Below are positions 7,054 through 15,579 of a stretch of 54,135 nt of DNA, piece after piece. The DNA is from Burkholderiales bacterium (GTDB taxonomy: Bacteria > Pseudomonadota > Gammaproteobacteria > Burkholderiales > Casimicrobiaceae). The notes beneath the pieces are model-generated. The model was not told where the DNA came from. It saw nothing but the letters and a program-made list of their open reading frames with translations, and did not search any database. The stretch is taken from the NCBI GenBank assembly GCA_020853025.1, contig JADYZP010000033.1, forward strand, positions 1 through 54,135, given 5' to 3'. Numbering within the stretch: position 1 is the stretch's first letter; the number at the start of each line of letters is the position of its first letter. The position numbers and the translations under genes are program-made.

Positions 7054-8705
7054 CGGGTTTCGGAGAGTCGTTTCGGACGCTGCGCGTGAAGAGGCGTGTT
7101 CGCCAGCGCCATGAGTTCGGCACGAAACGCGGCAAGTGCCGTGCGGATGCGCGCCGTCTCGCCGCGGCCGGCCCATTGCACGCGCACCCGTTTCGATGGG
7201 ACCGCCGCACGCAGGTGCGGCTCTCGGCGCCCAGCCATGCGCTCGCTGGTCAGGCGATTGCCGAGGCGAAAGCTGCAGTCGCCGTCGCGGCAGCCGGTGA
7301 TCAGCACACCGTCGACGCCGGAACGCAGTGCGTATTCGACGAACGACGGCGGCAGTTGCGCCGTGCACAGCAGCGGAACCACCGCCGTAGTCTCATCGCT
7401 AAGCGGCGCGAGTGGGACGCCGCCATGTTCCGTACGGCAGCCGAAGATCAGCATCGTGGGCCCGCCTGCCGCATACCGCAGTCGCGTGAGTTCGTGATCG
7501 AGCATCGCGCGCGCCGTAGTGATAGGCAGTTGCGGCAGGTCGATGCCGGTGACCAGTTCGGCCACCGAACGAAACGGCGTCGACGACGGACAGGCGCCGG
7601 CGCAGATGCCGCAGCCGGCGCAGAGGTCGCTAGCGACGACCGCCTGTCGCGGCAACGGCCGGCCGTCGCTGCGCGGCTGCATCGTCACCGCGGCGTAGGG
7701 ACAATCGGCGAAACAGCGTCCGCAGCCGTTGCAGTTGGCGAGGTCGACGACCGCCGGCCGCGGCCGCGCCGAGCGCGCCGCGGTTCCGAACCAAGGCAGC
7801 AAGGCCAGCAGCAGCGTGCCGCCGCCGATCGCCAGCCAGAGCGCGGCCGGCGACGTGGCGTCGGCGAAGGCATGGATGCCCAGGTAGTACCAGTCGAATT
7901 CCAGCAACGGCGGCACGATTCCCGCTGCAGCGGGCGCCGCGCTGACGATCGGGCGGGCGAACGACAGCGAGGTGAGCACCATCAGCGTTACCCAGTACAG
8001 CGCGCGCGGCGGCGAGGTCTCGGGTACCGACAGCCGCTGCACGTGTACCCACATCACTGCCAGCAGCGCGAGCGGCAGCCCGATGTGCAGGAAGATCAGC
8101 AGTGAGAACAGCCGATCGCTGACGTTGTCGGTGACGATGAAGTTGCGCGACAGCGCGCCGCCGAAGACCGGCAGCGCGTCCAGCCATTCGGTCGTCGCGA
8201 CCAGGCTGTATTGCGCGAGCTGATCCCAGACCAGCCAGAAGCCGCCGATGCCCGACGCGAACAGCAACCACAGCGCGGCGACGCCGGTCAGCCAGGAAAA
8301 GCGCCGGAAGTGCGCGTAACGGCCGCGCAGCCATTCGCGCAACAGATGCAATAGCGTGACCAGCAGCATCGCGTCGGACGCGTAGCGGTGCAGGCTGCGC
8401 ATCAACGAGCCCAGCGGAAAGGCGTTCGACGACATTCGCTCGACCGACGCGTAGGCGCCGTCGGAGCGGGTGTCGAAGCCGATGTAGACGTAGATGCCGG
8501 TGGCGGCGACGACGAAAAACAGCGCGTAGGCGAGCGCGCCCAGGTGGCGCCACGGATTGGCCGCCTGGCCGAAGGCACGGTCGAAGGCGATTTCGACCGC
8601 ATCCAGTCCCGCAGCGAGCCGCGCGCGGCGCGGCGACGTCGGCACCCGCGTATCGGAGCGGCTTGGCGTGGATGCAACGGACGCGTTCACGGGCATCCGC
8701 GACAT
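7050..8705 (-). CDS. Cytochrome b fused to a 2x[4Fe-4S] ferredoxin and an MvhD-like domain
   Basis: Residues 35-225 are a bc1/b6f-type cytochrome b N-terminal region, with heme His pairs H106/H120 and H207/H221, each 14 apart as in true cytochrome b. Residues 235-310 add further membrane segments. Two [4Fe-4S] motifs follow (C325, C328, C331, C335 and C362, C365, C368, C372). Then comes a domain resembling MvhD/FrhD electron-transfer subunits of hydrogenases, with FGC (C423), LLC (C447) and GCRDGDC (C472, C477). This layout would join a membrane quinone site to low-potential cytoplasmic carriers. The ATG at 8705 is chosen, with another at 8696; neither has a strong Shine-Dalgarno site. The stop overlaps the start of the heme-copper gene. 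I know no named family with this layout. Confidence 0.85.
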   Translation of the reverse strand: MSRMPVNASVASTPSRSDTRVPTSPRRARLAAGLDAVEIAFDRAFGQAANPWRHLGALAYALFFVVAATGIYVYIGFDTRSDGAYASVERMSSNAFPLGSLMRSLHRYASDAMLLVTLLHLLREWLRGRYAHFRRFSWLTGVAALWLLFASGIGGFWLVWDQLAQYSLVATTEWLDALPVFGGALSRNFIVTDNVSDRLFSLLIFLHIGLPLALLAVMWVHVQRLSVPETSPPRALYWVTLMVLTSLSFARPIVSAAPAAAGIVPPLLEFDWYYLGIHAFADATSPAALWLAIGGGTLLLALLPWFGTAARSARPRPAVVDLANCNGCGRCFADCPYAAVTMQPRSDGRPLPRQAVVASDLCAGCGICAGACPSSTPFRSVAELVTGIDLPQLPITTARAMLDHELTRLRYAAGGPTMLIFGCRTEHGGVPLAPLSDETTAVVPLLCTAQLPPSFVEYALRSGVDGVLITGCRDGDCSFRLGNRLTSERMAGRREPHLRAAVPSKRVRVQWAGRGETARIRTALAAFRAELMALANTPLHAQRPKRLSETR

Positions 8706-8797
8706 GCTAGCAGGCACGGACCGGGTCGCGCTGCTGTGGGTTAACGGCAACAGCGGCTTCAACCGCGGCCATTGGCCGAAGCGACGCCAGGTCGCGG

Positions 8798-9298
8798 CTA
8801 AGTCCGGAACACCCAACCGCCGGCCTTGGATTCGAAATCGATTACCAGCACGCGGCCGGGTGCCAGGTCGATGTCGCGCTCGACGACGTGATCGAAGGCA
8901 CCGTCGGCACGGTCGGCCATCCTCGCGCTAAAACGGTGCTTGCCCGCAGGTACCGCGGCGCGCCGGTAGACGGTCGATGCGCCATCGCTCGCCCATCCGG
9001 TGGGCGGCGCCAGCACGTCGAACAACGCAACGCCGTCCATCTCGACGACGATCGCCACCGGCGCCCGCTCGCGCGGGCAGACGGTAGCCGAGCGCATATT
9101 CGGCGCGAGCTTGGCGAGTTCTTCGGGGGTGCGTTCGTGGCATTCCTCGCGGCGCTGGCCTGCGTGAATGACCGACAGCTTGACCAGCGCCTTGTCGGGC
9201 GCCAGATGCGTATAGGGCGGCGACGTCGAGAAATAACCGACGACGGCGATGAACGCCGCATAGCAGAGCGCTTGCAGCACGTACTTCAAGCTAGCCAC
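8798..9298 (-). CDS. Small membrane-anchored protein of unknown function between two cytochrome b fusions
   Basis: The 166-residue protein starts with one hydrophobic helix (about 5-23), and the rest should lie in the periplasm. The outer domain begins with a charged, conserved-looking stretch holding two Cys (C53 in EECHE, C74 in TVCPRE), followed by a beta-rich part with two aromatic-glycine turns. There is no CXXCH, Rieske motif or other cofactor motif. The start is a GTG within a GGAGGTGGC context, and it overlaps the stop of the upstream cytochrome b-reductase gene by eight bases. It is thus strictly co-translated with that gene and may be a subunit of its complex. I do not recognise the family. 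Confidence 0.75.
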   Translation of the reverse strand: MASLKYVLQALCYAAFIAVVGYFSTSPPYTHLAPDKALVKLSVIHAGQRREECHERTPEELAKLAPNMRSATVCPRERAPVAIVVEMDGVALFDVLAPPTGWASDGASTVYRRAAVPAGKHRFSARMADRADGAFDHVVERDIDLAPGRVLVIDFESKAGGWVFRT

Positions 9299-11225
9299 CT
9301 CCCAGCTTGACGACGTCGGCTTCCGGCGCGCGGTGCGCGAGGTGCGGCGACAGCCGGAAGGCGTCGGAGAAGCAGTCGTCCTGCTTCAAGCCGTGAGCGC
9401 TGAATGCCGGATGCGCGGCCTCGATCATCTTCACCGAGCCGCAGGCGTAGATCTGGTGGCCTCGCAGGTCCGGGAAATCCTCGAGTATCGCCTCGTGGAC
9501 GAGACCGGTGCGGCCGGTCCAGTGGTCCTCCGGGGCGGGCGCGGACAGCACCGGGACGAAACTGAAGCTAGGATGCTCGGCCGCCCATTGCCGCGGCAGC
9601 TCCGGCAGGTAGAGGTCGGACAACGAGCGCACGCCCCAGTACAGGATCATCTTCCGCTTCATCCCGATGTGGAACGCGTGTTCGACCATGCTCTTCACCG
9701 GCGCGAAGCCCGTCGCACCGGCGACGAAAATGATCGGCTTTGTCGAATCCTCGCGCAGGAAGAACGATCCCAGCGGACCCTCGAATTCGACGCTGTCGCC
9801 GACCTTCATCTGCGTGAATACGTGCGCCGTGTAGACGCCTCCGGCAATGAGCCGGATCTGCAGCTCGATTTCGTCGTTCACATGCGGCGCGGTCGCGAAG
9901 GAGAAGCTGCGGTGCTGCCCGTCGGGCAGGCGGATGTTGAGGTACTGGCCGGCGTAGAAGCGGATCGGCTCGCCTTCGACCGCCAGCTTGACGATCATCA
10001 CGTCGGCGGTGGCCTTGTGCATTGCGGCGACCCGCGCGCGATGGACGCGCGGAGCGATCCCCCCCGGCGTGGAACGCGGCAGGTACTCGATCTCGACGTC
10101 ACCGGTCGCAATCGCGCTGCACGCCAGCACCATGCCGCGCTTGCGCTCGTCTTCGGACAGCGCGGTCAGCTGATGCGGGCCCTGGTCGACCGGGCCGTAG
10201 AGCACCGTGCACTTGCATTCGCCGCAGCCGCCGTTGCGGCATTCGTAGGGAAAGGCGATGCCGTCGCGCAACACGGCCTCGAGGATGGTCTCGCCCGGGC
10301 GTGCCGGAACGATGCGGTTGTCGGGCCGTACCAGCAGGTACCGGTCGTCCTTGGCCGCCTTCTTCGGCGGCAGCCACGGCAGCACGAAGAGCAGCAGCGT
10401 ACCTGCCCCCACGAGCAGCCACAGGCTGCCCGGCGACCACGCGTAGATCAACGGATACACGGTCAGGTAGAACCAGTCGAAAGGCATCGTCGTCGGCGCC
10501 GCGGCCAGGTCCGCCGGTGCACCGGACACCGCCGGCTTGACCAACGAAAGTGCGAGCAGCGCCAGCGCGACGCCGATGCGGATCGATCGCGGCGGCGTCG
10601 TCTTCGCACCCGGCACGCGCTGCGTGTGCACCCACAGCAGCGCCAGCAGGCCCAGCGGCAGCCCGATGTGCAGGAACGACAACAGCGAGAACAGCCGATC
10701 GTTGATGGCGTCGGGCGTGATGAAGTTGCGGATCAGCGCCCCCCTGAACATCGGCAGCCAGTCGAGCCATTCAGCGGTCGCCACGGTGACGAACTGCGCG
10801 GTGACGTCCCACGGCAGCATGTAGCCGTTGATGCCGGCGATGTACGTCAGCCAGAGCAGGATCACGCCCGAAACCCACGAGAACCAGCGGAAGCTGCGGT
10901 AATGGTCGAACACATAGTGCCGAACCAGGTGCAGGATCATCGCCAGCACCATCGCGTCCGATGCGTAGCGATGGAAGCTGCGCATGATCCCGCCCAGCCA
11001 CCACTGGTTGTGCGTCAGGTACTCGACCGACGCGTAGGCCTCGCGCACGCCGGTGCCGAAAAAGATGTACAGGTAGAGCCCGCTGCCGACGACGATCCAG
11101 AGCAGGAAGTACGCGATCGCGCCCAGATAATAGAAGGGATTGAGCGCATCGCCGAAGACCTTGTTGAAGAGTCCCTCGACGGCGAGGAACGCCGCCTGGC
11201 CCGTGCGCTGAATGAGTCTCAGCAT
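9291..11225 (-). CDS. Cytochrome b fused to a [2Fe-2S]/FAD/NAD(P) oxidoreductase
   Basis: The 644-residue protein begins with a bc1-type cytochrome b region, with heme His H85/H99 and H186/H200, each 14 apart. Four transmembrane helices and a C-terminal helical part run to about residue 285. A plant-type ferredoxin domain follows with C329, C334, C337 and C369. Next is a ferredoxin-NADP reductase module with FAD motif RSFS (439-442), nucleotide motif GATG (503-506) and a C-terminal YACGS. This suggests a single-chain NAD(P)H-quinone or quinol-NAD(P) link through a b-type cytochrome. It is closely related in its b part to the gene at 7050. A Dnr/FNR box sits about 40 bases upstream of the ATG. 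It heads the unit running down to dnr. Confidence 0.88.
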   Translation of the reverse strand: MLRLIQRTGQAAFLAVEGLFNKVFGDALNPFYYLGAIAYFLLWIVVGSGLYLYIFFGTGVREAYASVEYLTHNQWWLGGIMRSFHRYASDAMVLAMILHLVRHYVFDHYRSFRWFSWVSGVILLWLTYIAGINGYMLPWDVTAQFVTVATAEWLDWLPMFRGALIRNFITPDAINDRLFSLLSFLHIGLPLGLLALLWVHTQRVPGAKTTPPRSIRIGVALALLALSLVKPAVSGAPADLAAAPTTMPFDWFYLTVYPLIYAWSPGSLWLLVGAGTLLLFVLPWLPPKKAAKDDRYLLVRPDNRIVPARPGETILEAVLRDGIAFPYECRNGGCGECKCTVLYGPVDQGPHQLTALSEDERKRGMVLACSAIATGDVEIEYLPRSTPGGIAPRVHRARVAAMHKATADVMIVKLAVEGEPIRFYAGQYLNIRLPDGQHRSFSFATAPHVNDEIELQIRLIAGGVYTAHVFTQMKVGDSVEFEGPLGSFFLREDSTKPIIFVAGATGFAPVKSMVEHAFHIGMKRKMILYWGVRSLSDLYLPELPRQWAAEHPSFSFVPVLSAPAPEDHWTGRTGLVHEAILEDFPDLRGHQIYACGSVKMIEAAHPAFSAHGLKQDDCFSDAFRLSPHLAHRAPEADVVKLGGG

Positions 11226-11259
11226 CTGGCAACGTTAAGGTCGCGCCGGTCGCGCGGCC

Positions 11260-11273
11260 ATGATGCGCATCAA
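11260..11273. promoter_or_regulatory. FNR/Dnr box upstream of the cytochrome b operon
   Basis: ATGATGCGCATCAA matches TTGAT-N4-ATCAA with one mismatch. It is in the 59-base gap between ubiT and the cytochrome b-reductase gene, centred about 41 bases before the latter's start codon. Its GCGC core is the same as in the perfect boxes at 18195 and 19381. Confidence 0.7.
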
Positions 11274-11285
11274 GTGGCGCCGTGG

Positions 11286-11726
11286 TCAGCCGCGATGGGA
11301 AGCGAAAGCGCGAAAGTCGACGGCGTCGAGCAGGTTCTTGAGCAGGAGTCCCGCCTCGGTGTCGCCTTCGATGGCCAGTCGGCGCGCGAAGAACAGCGTA
11401 TCCGGATCGATGCGCCGAAGCGCCAGCAGTACGAAATCGGCGACGTGCGCGCGCAACGTCGTGTCGACGGGGTCGCCGCCGTGCAGCGCGGTGAAGCGGC
11501 TGCCGTCGATGCGGAATGCGATCCCGATTCCCGCGTCGTTGGCATGGATACGAAAGGATTTCCCCGAAAGCGCCGCCAGGCCTTCGCGGTCGAGCAGGCG
11601 CGGCGCGAGCACGCGCATCGCCGCGGCGAACGCGATCGCCGGCGGCTGTGGCGGCAGGCGTGCCAGCAGCGCCTGCAGGAATGGCGGCACGACGAATGGT
11701 GGACGATTCACGATTGTCGACGACAT
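11286..11726 (-). CDS. ubiT: UbiT, SCP2-domain accessory factor of O2-independent ubiquinone synthesis
   Basis: The 146-residue protein is an SCP2 sterol-carrier-like lipid-binding domain. UbiT binds isoprenoid quinone intermediates and works with UbiU and UbiV to hydroxylate the ring without oxygen. The assignment comes from the SCP2-like pattern (a central FRI..NDAGIGIAFRIDGSRFTAL strand-turn region) and from gene order: it follows ubiV, with the start ATG overlapping the ubiV TGA as TGATG. The complete ubiU-ubiV-ubiT set inside a nitrogen-oxide respiration block fits a cell that must make ubiquinone while denitrifying. Confidence 0.85.
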   Translation of the reverse strand: MSSTIVNRPPFVVPPFLQALLARLPPQPPAIAFAAAMRVLAPRLLDREGLAALSGKSFRIHANDAGIGIAFRIDGSRFTALHGGDPVDTTLRAHVADFVLLALRRIDPDTLFFARRLAIEGDTEAGLLLKNLLDAVDFRAFASHRG

Positions 11727-12625
11727 CAGCGCGTCATGGCGTCGACCAACGCCATGCCGGGACGATCGTGGAAATAGCCGTTGCACGGTGCTGCCAGCCG
11801 GTGCGGCGCCAGCGCGTCCGCCGCGTCCCGCGGCGAGCACCGCCCATCGATCGCGGCGCGAATGGTCGCAAGGATTTCGCAGGTTCCCGACGATTGCGGA
11901 CTGACGCGCAGCGCGTCGACGGCCAACTCGAAGAGCTGCGGCAGCGACTCGACCAGGCTGTGCACCCGGTACGACTGCGTCTGGATGCCGTTGAGCACGA
12001 GAAAGGGCAGCGCTTCGCGGGTCGCGACCGGCAGGCCGTCCGGATGATCGATGCAGCGCCAGCCACAGTCGTCCTTCTGCAAATTGTAGTGACGCGCGGT
12101 GAAACAGCGTGCGGAGAAGGCGAGCGGCAGCCGACCCCAGGCGAAGACTTCCGTCGCCACTCCCGCCGGAATGTCGGCAAGGATCGCCGCCAGGCTGTCG
12201 CGGGACAATTCTACCGGAGGCACCCAGCGACATGCACCGAGCGAAGCGATCAGAGCCAGCGTCGGCGCGTTGTAGATGTTGAGATGCGGGCCGGCGACGA
12301 AAGGCGCGTGGCCGGCGAGTACGTGTACGGCGCCCATGTCGTTCGCCTCGACCATGAAGCGGCCGTCGCCGGCGATCCGCCGCAGCGTGCGCAGGTCCGC
12401 CTCGGACTCCATCAGCGCCTGCGCGCAGACAACGACCTCCTTGCCGGCGTCGGTGAGGCGCTGCGCGGTGTCGAGCCAGTCGGCCAGCCGGTATTCGCTG
12501 CGGCGCGCGCAGACGACCTCGCCGACGTAGACGATATCCACCGCAGCCGAGGCGATCGCCGCGTAGAAAGCGTCGAGCTGCGCGCGCGGCCAGTGATAGA
12601 GCAGGGGTCCGAGCGTCAGCCGCAT
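11726..12625 (-). CDS. ubiV: UbiV, peptidase U32-family [4Fe-4S] protein of anaerobic ubiquinone synthesis
   Basis: The 299-residue U32-family protein keeps the four cluster ligands of E. coli UbiV with the same spacing: C39, then C174, C187 and C191 (CX12CX3C). UbiV forms a heterodimer with UbiU, and both carry a [4Fe-4S] cluster needed for O2-independent ring hydroxylation with prephenate as oxygen donor. The ATG at 12625 gives an N-terminus ([10 protein letters not shown]) that matches the family. Longer upstream frames are spurious. It lies ten bases after ubiU and overlaps ubiT. Confidence 0.92.
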   Translation of the reverse strand: MRLTLGPLLYHWPRAQLDAFYAAIASAAVDIVYVGEVVCARRSEYRLADWLDTAQRLTDAGKEVVVCAQALMESEADLRTLRRIAGDGRFMVEANDMGAVHVLAGHAPFVAGPHLNIYNAPTLALIASLGACRWVPPVELSRDSLAAILADIPAGVATEVFAWGRLPLAFSARCFTARHYNLQKDDCGWRCIDHPDGLPVATREALPFLVLNGIQTQSYRVHSLVESLPQLFELAVDALRVSPQSSGTCEILATIRAAIDGRCSPRDAADALAPHRLAAPCNGYFHDRPGMALVDAMTR

Positions 12626-12635
12626 CGCGACATCC

Positions 12636-13697
12636 TCATTGCCACGGGCGGTGGTACGCGCCGAGCGTTGTCTGACGTCCTTCGGCGACTGCGGCCAGTT
12701 CGCGCTGCCACGCGGCGGTGGCGACAAATTCGTCGGGCGCCGCAACGCAGGCATCGAGCGCGGCGCGCCAGACGCGCGTCACCTGCGCGACGTAGGCGGG
12801 ACTGCGCTGGCGCCCTTCGATCTTGATCGCGGCGACACCGATGCGCAGCAGTTCCGGCAGGATGTCGAGCGTGTTCAGCGACGTCGGCTCCTCGATCGCG
12901 TAGTACGTCGAATCGCCCACGACGTAGCGCCCCTTGCACAGCGTGGGGTAGCCGGCGTTCTCGCCGGCGCCGAAACGATCGATCAACACGCCGTTCAGGC
13001 GTACGTCGCGTCCCGCGGGCGTCTCTTCCCACCGCACGTGCTTCGCCGGCGAACACACGCCGACGGTGTTGGGTCCTTCTCCGGTCGCGTACGACGACAG
13101 CGCGCACCGGCCTTCGACCATCACGCACAGGCTGCCGAAGCCGAACACCTCGATCTCGCACTGTGCGTGCGCGATCACCGACTCGACCTGCGCCAGCGAG
13201 AGCACGCGCGGGAGCACGGCGCGCCTGACGTTGAAGCGTTGCACGTAGAAGTTGATCGCCTCGTAGGTCGTCGCCGAGCCCTGCACCGACAGATGCAGGC
13301 GCAACGACGGATGCCGCTGCGCCGCGTAGCGCATCAGTCCGGGATCCGCCAGTATCACGGCGTCGAAGCGCAGGCGCGCGGCCAGGTCGAGCGCGTCGGT
13401 CCAGCGCGTGAACGCCGCCGGCTGCGCGTAGGTGTTGAGCGCGAGGAACACCTGCGCGCCGCGGCTGTGCGCATAGCGCAGTCCCTCGGCGGCGGCGCGT
13501 TCGTCGAAGTTGAGGCCGGCGAAATTCCGCGCATTGGTTTCGTTGCGCAGCCCCATGTAGACGCAGTCGGCACCCGCGTCGACCGCAGCCTTGAGCGCGG
13601 CGAGCGTTCCGGCCGGGCACACCAGTTCGACGCGGCGCGCGTTGCGGTCGCCGCTGTGCGCGATGCCGGTCACCGCGGACTCGCGCCGCAAGAGCAC
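12636..13697 (-). CDS. ubiU: UbiU, peptidase U32-family [4Fe-4S] protein of anaerobic ubiquinone synthesis
   Basis: Relative to the GTG at 13697, the cluster Cys are C191, C198, C215 and C254. This is the CX6CX16CX38C spacing known for UbiU. The U32 start motif VELVCPAG begins at residue 23, so the true start may be the later GTG at residue 9 rather than the first one; no ATG is available in between. UbiU pairs with UbiV to hydroxylate ubiquinone precursors without O2. It lies 46 bases after the SCO gene on the same strand and is probably in the same transcript. Confidence 0.92.
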   Translation of the reverse strand: MLLRRESAVTGIAHSGDRNARRVELVCPAGTLAALKAAVDAGADCVYMGLRNETNARNFAGLNFDERAAAEGLRYAHSRGAQVFLALNTYAQPAAFTRWTDALDLAARLRFDAVILADPGLMRYAAQRHPSLRLHLSVQGSATTYEAINFYVQRFNVRRAVLPRVLSLAQVESVIAHAQCEIEVFGFGSLCVMVEGRCALSSYATGEGPNTVGVCSPAKHVRWEETPAGRDVRLNGVLIDRFGAGENAGYPTLCKGRYVVGDSTYYAIEEPTSLNTLDILPELLRIGVAAIKIEGRQRSPAYVAQVTRVWRAALDACVAAPDEFVATAAWQRELAAVAEGRQTTLGAYHRPWQ

Positions 13698-13743
13698 AGC
13701 ACCCCAGCGCCCTCCGGTGATCGACCGCGGTGGCGCCGCGGGT

Positions 13744-14589
13744 TCATGACACGCGCGGCGTGCGCTGGCGCCGCCACTCGGCGGTCAGGTACCACGCCGT
13801 CGCGCCGAGGATGCTAAGGCCCGCGAAGATCTCGATAAACAGCCGATAGTCGAGTCCGTAGCTGCCGGTGCGCGGATCGTAGACGGTGCACAGGATGCGC
13901 ACGCGCTCGAGCAGTCCGGCCAAGTCCTGTATCGGCGCCGGCGCCCCGGTGACGAGTTCGCGCAGCGGCGCCACCAGCATCGGCAGCTCGAAGGACTCGC
14001 CATAGATCTGCCGGTACACGCGGCCTCGACCGTCGATGATCGTCGCCTGCGTCAGGTGATCGAAGCCGCCTGCGGAGGGGGCCCAGACGAAGCCCAGGTC
14101 GCGTGTGAGTCCGTCGCGTGTGGCGACGTCGGCCGCGAGAAAGCTCCAATTCGGCAGCGCGATGCCCTGGCGCTTGCGGAAGTCGCGCATCGCCTCCGGC
14201 GTGTCGAACGGAAGGTTGAAGCCGACGGTAACGACGTGAAACGTGCCTTCGCCCAGCGCGCGCTGCGCCTGCTTGACCGCGGCTTCGAGAAACTTCGTCG
14301 TTGCCGGACACACCTGGAAGCAGCCGGTGTAGATGAAGCTGACGACGATGGGCTTGCCGCGTAGCGCCGCCAAGCGAAACGGCACGCCGTCGCCGTCGCG
14401 CAGCGTGTAGTCGCCGACGGCCCGCCCGACCGCGGTCTGCGATGTGGCAAGCGCTGCGCGTGGCTCAAGCCTGGTTCCGGCGGGCAGTTCCTGCCCGAAC
14501 AGCAGTCCCGCGACCAGGAACAGCACGAGGCCGATGGCGGCGGCGAGGAGCAGCCGGTTGGTGTTGTCGGGGCGGCGCGGGTCAGGCAT
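13744..14589 (-). CDS. SCO1/SenC-type copper chaperone, membrane-anchored
   Basis: The 281-residue protein has an N-terminal membrane anchor (about 12-31), a thioredoxin-fold SCO domain with the copper ligands CFQVC (CX3C) and a later conserved His (FDHLT), and a second membrane helix near the C-terminus (about 253-270). SCO proteins deliver copper to the CuA site of heme-copper subunit II or handle its thiols. The heme-copper enzyme encoded just upstream has a CuA subunit, which fits. Its ATG overlaps the stop of the cyoE-like gene, implying coupled translation. The extra C-terminal helix is less usual. Confidence 0.9.
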   Translation of the reverse strand: MPDPRRPDNTNRLLLAAAIGLVLFLVAGLLFGQELPAGTRLEPRAALATSQTAVGRAVGDYTLRDGDGVPFRLAALRGKPIVVSFIYTGCFQVCPATTKFLEAAVKQAQRALGEGTFHVVTVGFNLPFDTPEAMRDFRKRQGIALPNWSFLAADVATRDGLTRDLGFVWAPSAGGFDHLTQATIIDGRGRVYRQIYGESFELPMLVAPLRELVTGAPAPIQDLAGLLERVRILCTVYDPRTGSYGLDYRLFIEIFAGLSILGATAWYLTAEWRRQRTPRVS

Positions 14590-15499
14590 TGAGCGCGCTG
14601 TCGGCGATCGCCGCGACCAGCAGCAGCGTCAACTGGATGAGTGACGCGTGGAAGTTGACCATCGCGTGGCGGCGCGTCGGCAACAGCGCGAGGCGGGCGC
14701 TGGTCCACAACAGGTAGCCGCCGCCACCGACGGCCGCCGCCAGATAGACGGCGCCCATGCCGAAGAGCAGCGGCACCAGCGACGAGGCGACGAGCATGAT
14801 CGCCGAGACGAACACCGCATACGCGGCACGCTCGTCGCCGACGACGACCGGCAGCATCGGCACGCGCGCCGCCTCGTAGTCGGCATGACAGGCGATGGCG
14901 AGGCTCCAGAAGTGCGGCGGCGTCCACAGGAACAGGATGATGGCGAAGGCAAGCGGCAGCGGACCCAGCGTGTCGGGCGTCACCGCCGCCGCGCCGGCGA
15001 GCACGGCAAAGCTTCCGGCGAGGCCGCCGATCACGATGTTCCACCGCGTCCGGCGCTTCAGCCATACCGTGTACACGACGCCGTAGGTGAAGGCGCCGGC
15101 GAAGGTGTACAGCGCCGCGGTCGCGTTGAACCTCCAGGCAGCGAGTGCGACGCCGGCAGCGCCCACGGCAGCAATGACGATGAGCCATGCCGGTCCCGCG
15201 TGCAGGCGGCCGGTGACGAAGGCGCGGCGGCGCGTGCGCTGCATGTGCGCGTCGAGGTCGCGTTCGACGTATTGGTTGAAGGCGCCGGCCGCCGCCGACG
15301 CCATAGTCACCGCGACGGCGAGCAGCAGGATGTCCCAGCCCGACTGCGCGGGACCGGAAGTCACGGCGGCGCCCGCCACCGCGGTGAAGCCGATGACCAG
15401 GCCGATCCGCAGCTTGAACAGGTCGAAGAAGAGCCGCACCCGGTCGCGGGCACGGCTTCCCGCAACGCAGCTCGGCATGGTGTCTTGGCGGATGTTCAT
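14582..15499 (-). CDS. cyoE: Protoheme IX farnesyltransferase (heme O synthase)
   Basis: The 305-residue protein is a UbiA-superfamily prenyltransferase. It shows the first Asp-rich motif as NQYVERDLDAHM, the heme O synthase marks MQRTRRR and the second loop YT.WLKRRT, then WTPPHFW and the conserved YE.A.VPMLPVV. It adds a farnesyl group to heme b, giving heme O, which CtaA can convert to heme A. Its position between the heme-copper subunit I and SCO genes, together with a complete heme A synthase at 18256, implies that the heme-copper enzyme here carries heme O or A. The ATG at 15499 gives the standard family length. Confidence 0.95.
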   Translation of the reverse strand: MNIRQDTMPSCVAGSRARDRVRLFFDLFKLRIGLVIGFTAVAGAAVTSGPAQSGWDILLLAVAVTMASAAAGAFNQYVERDLDAHMQRTRRRAFVTGRLHAGPAWLIVIAAVGAAGVALAAWRFNATAALYTFAGAFTYGVVYTVWLKRRTRWNIVIGGLAGSFAVLAGAAAVTPDTLGPLPLAFAIILFLWTPPHFWSLAIACHADYEAARVPMLPVVVGDERAAYAVFVSAIMLVASSLVPLLFGMGAVYLAAAVGGGGYLLWTSARLALLPTRRHAMVNFHASLIQLTLLLVAAIADSALNA

Positions 15500-15579
15500 G
15501 GCGGCCTCGCTTCCGGTGGTGCTGCAGATCGTGCGCGGAGGGCGGCGGCGCACCGCCGCCCTCGCCGGATGCCGGTTCG

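Noticed and set aside
9333..11777. Very long plus-strand open frame opposite the cytochrome b-reductase gene
   Set aside because: It is an antisense shadow caused by high third-position G+C. The minus strand holds clear heme, Fe-S, FAD and NAD motifs.
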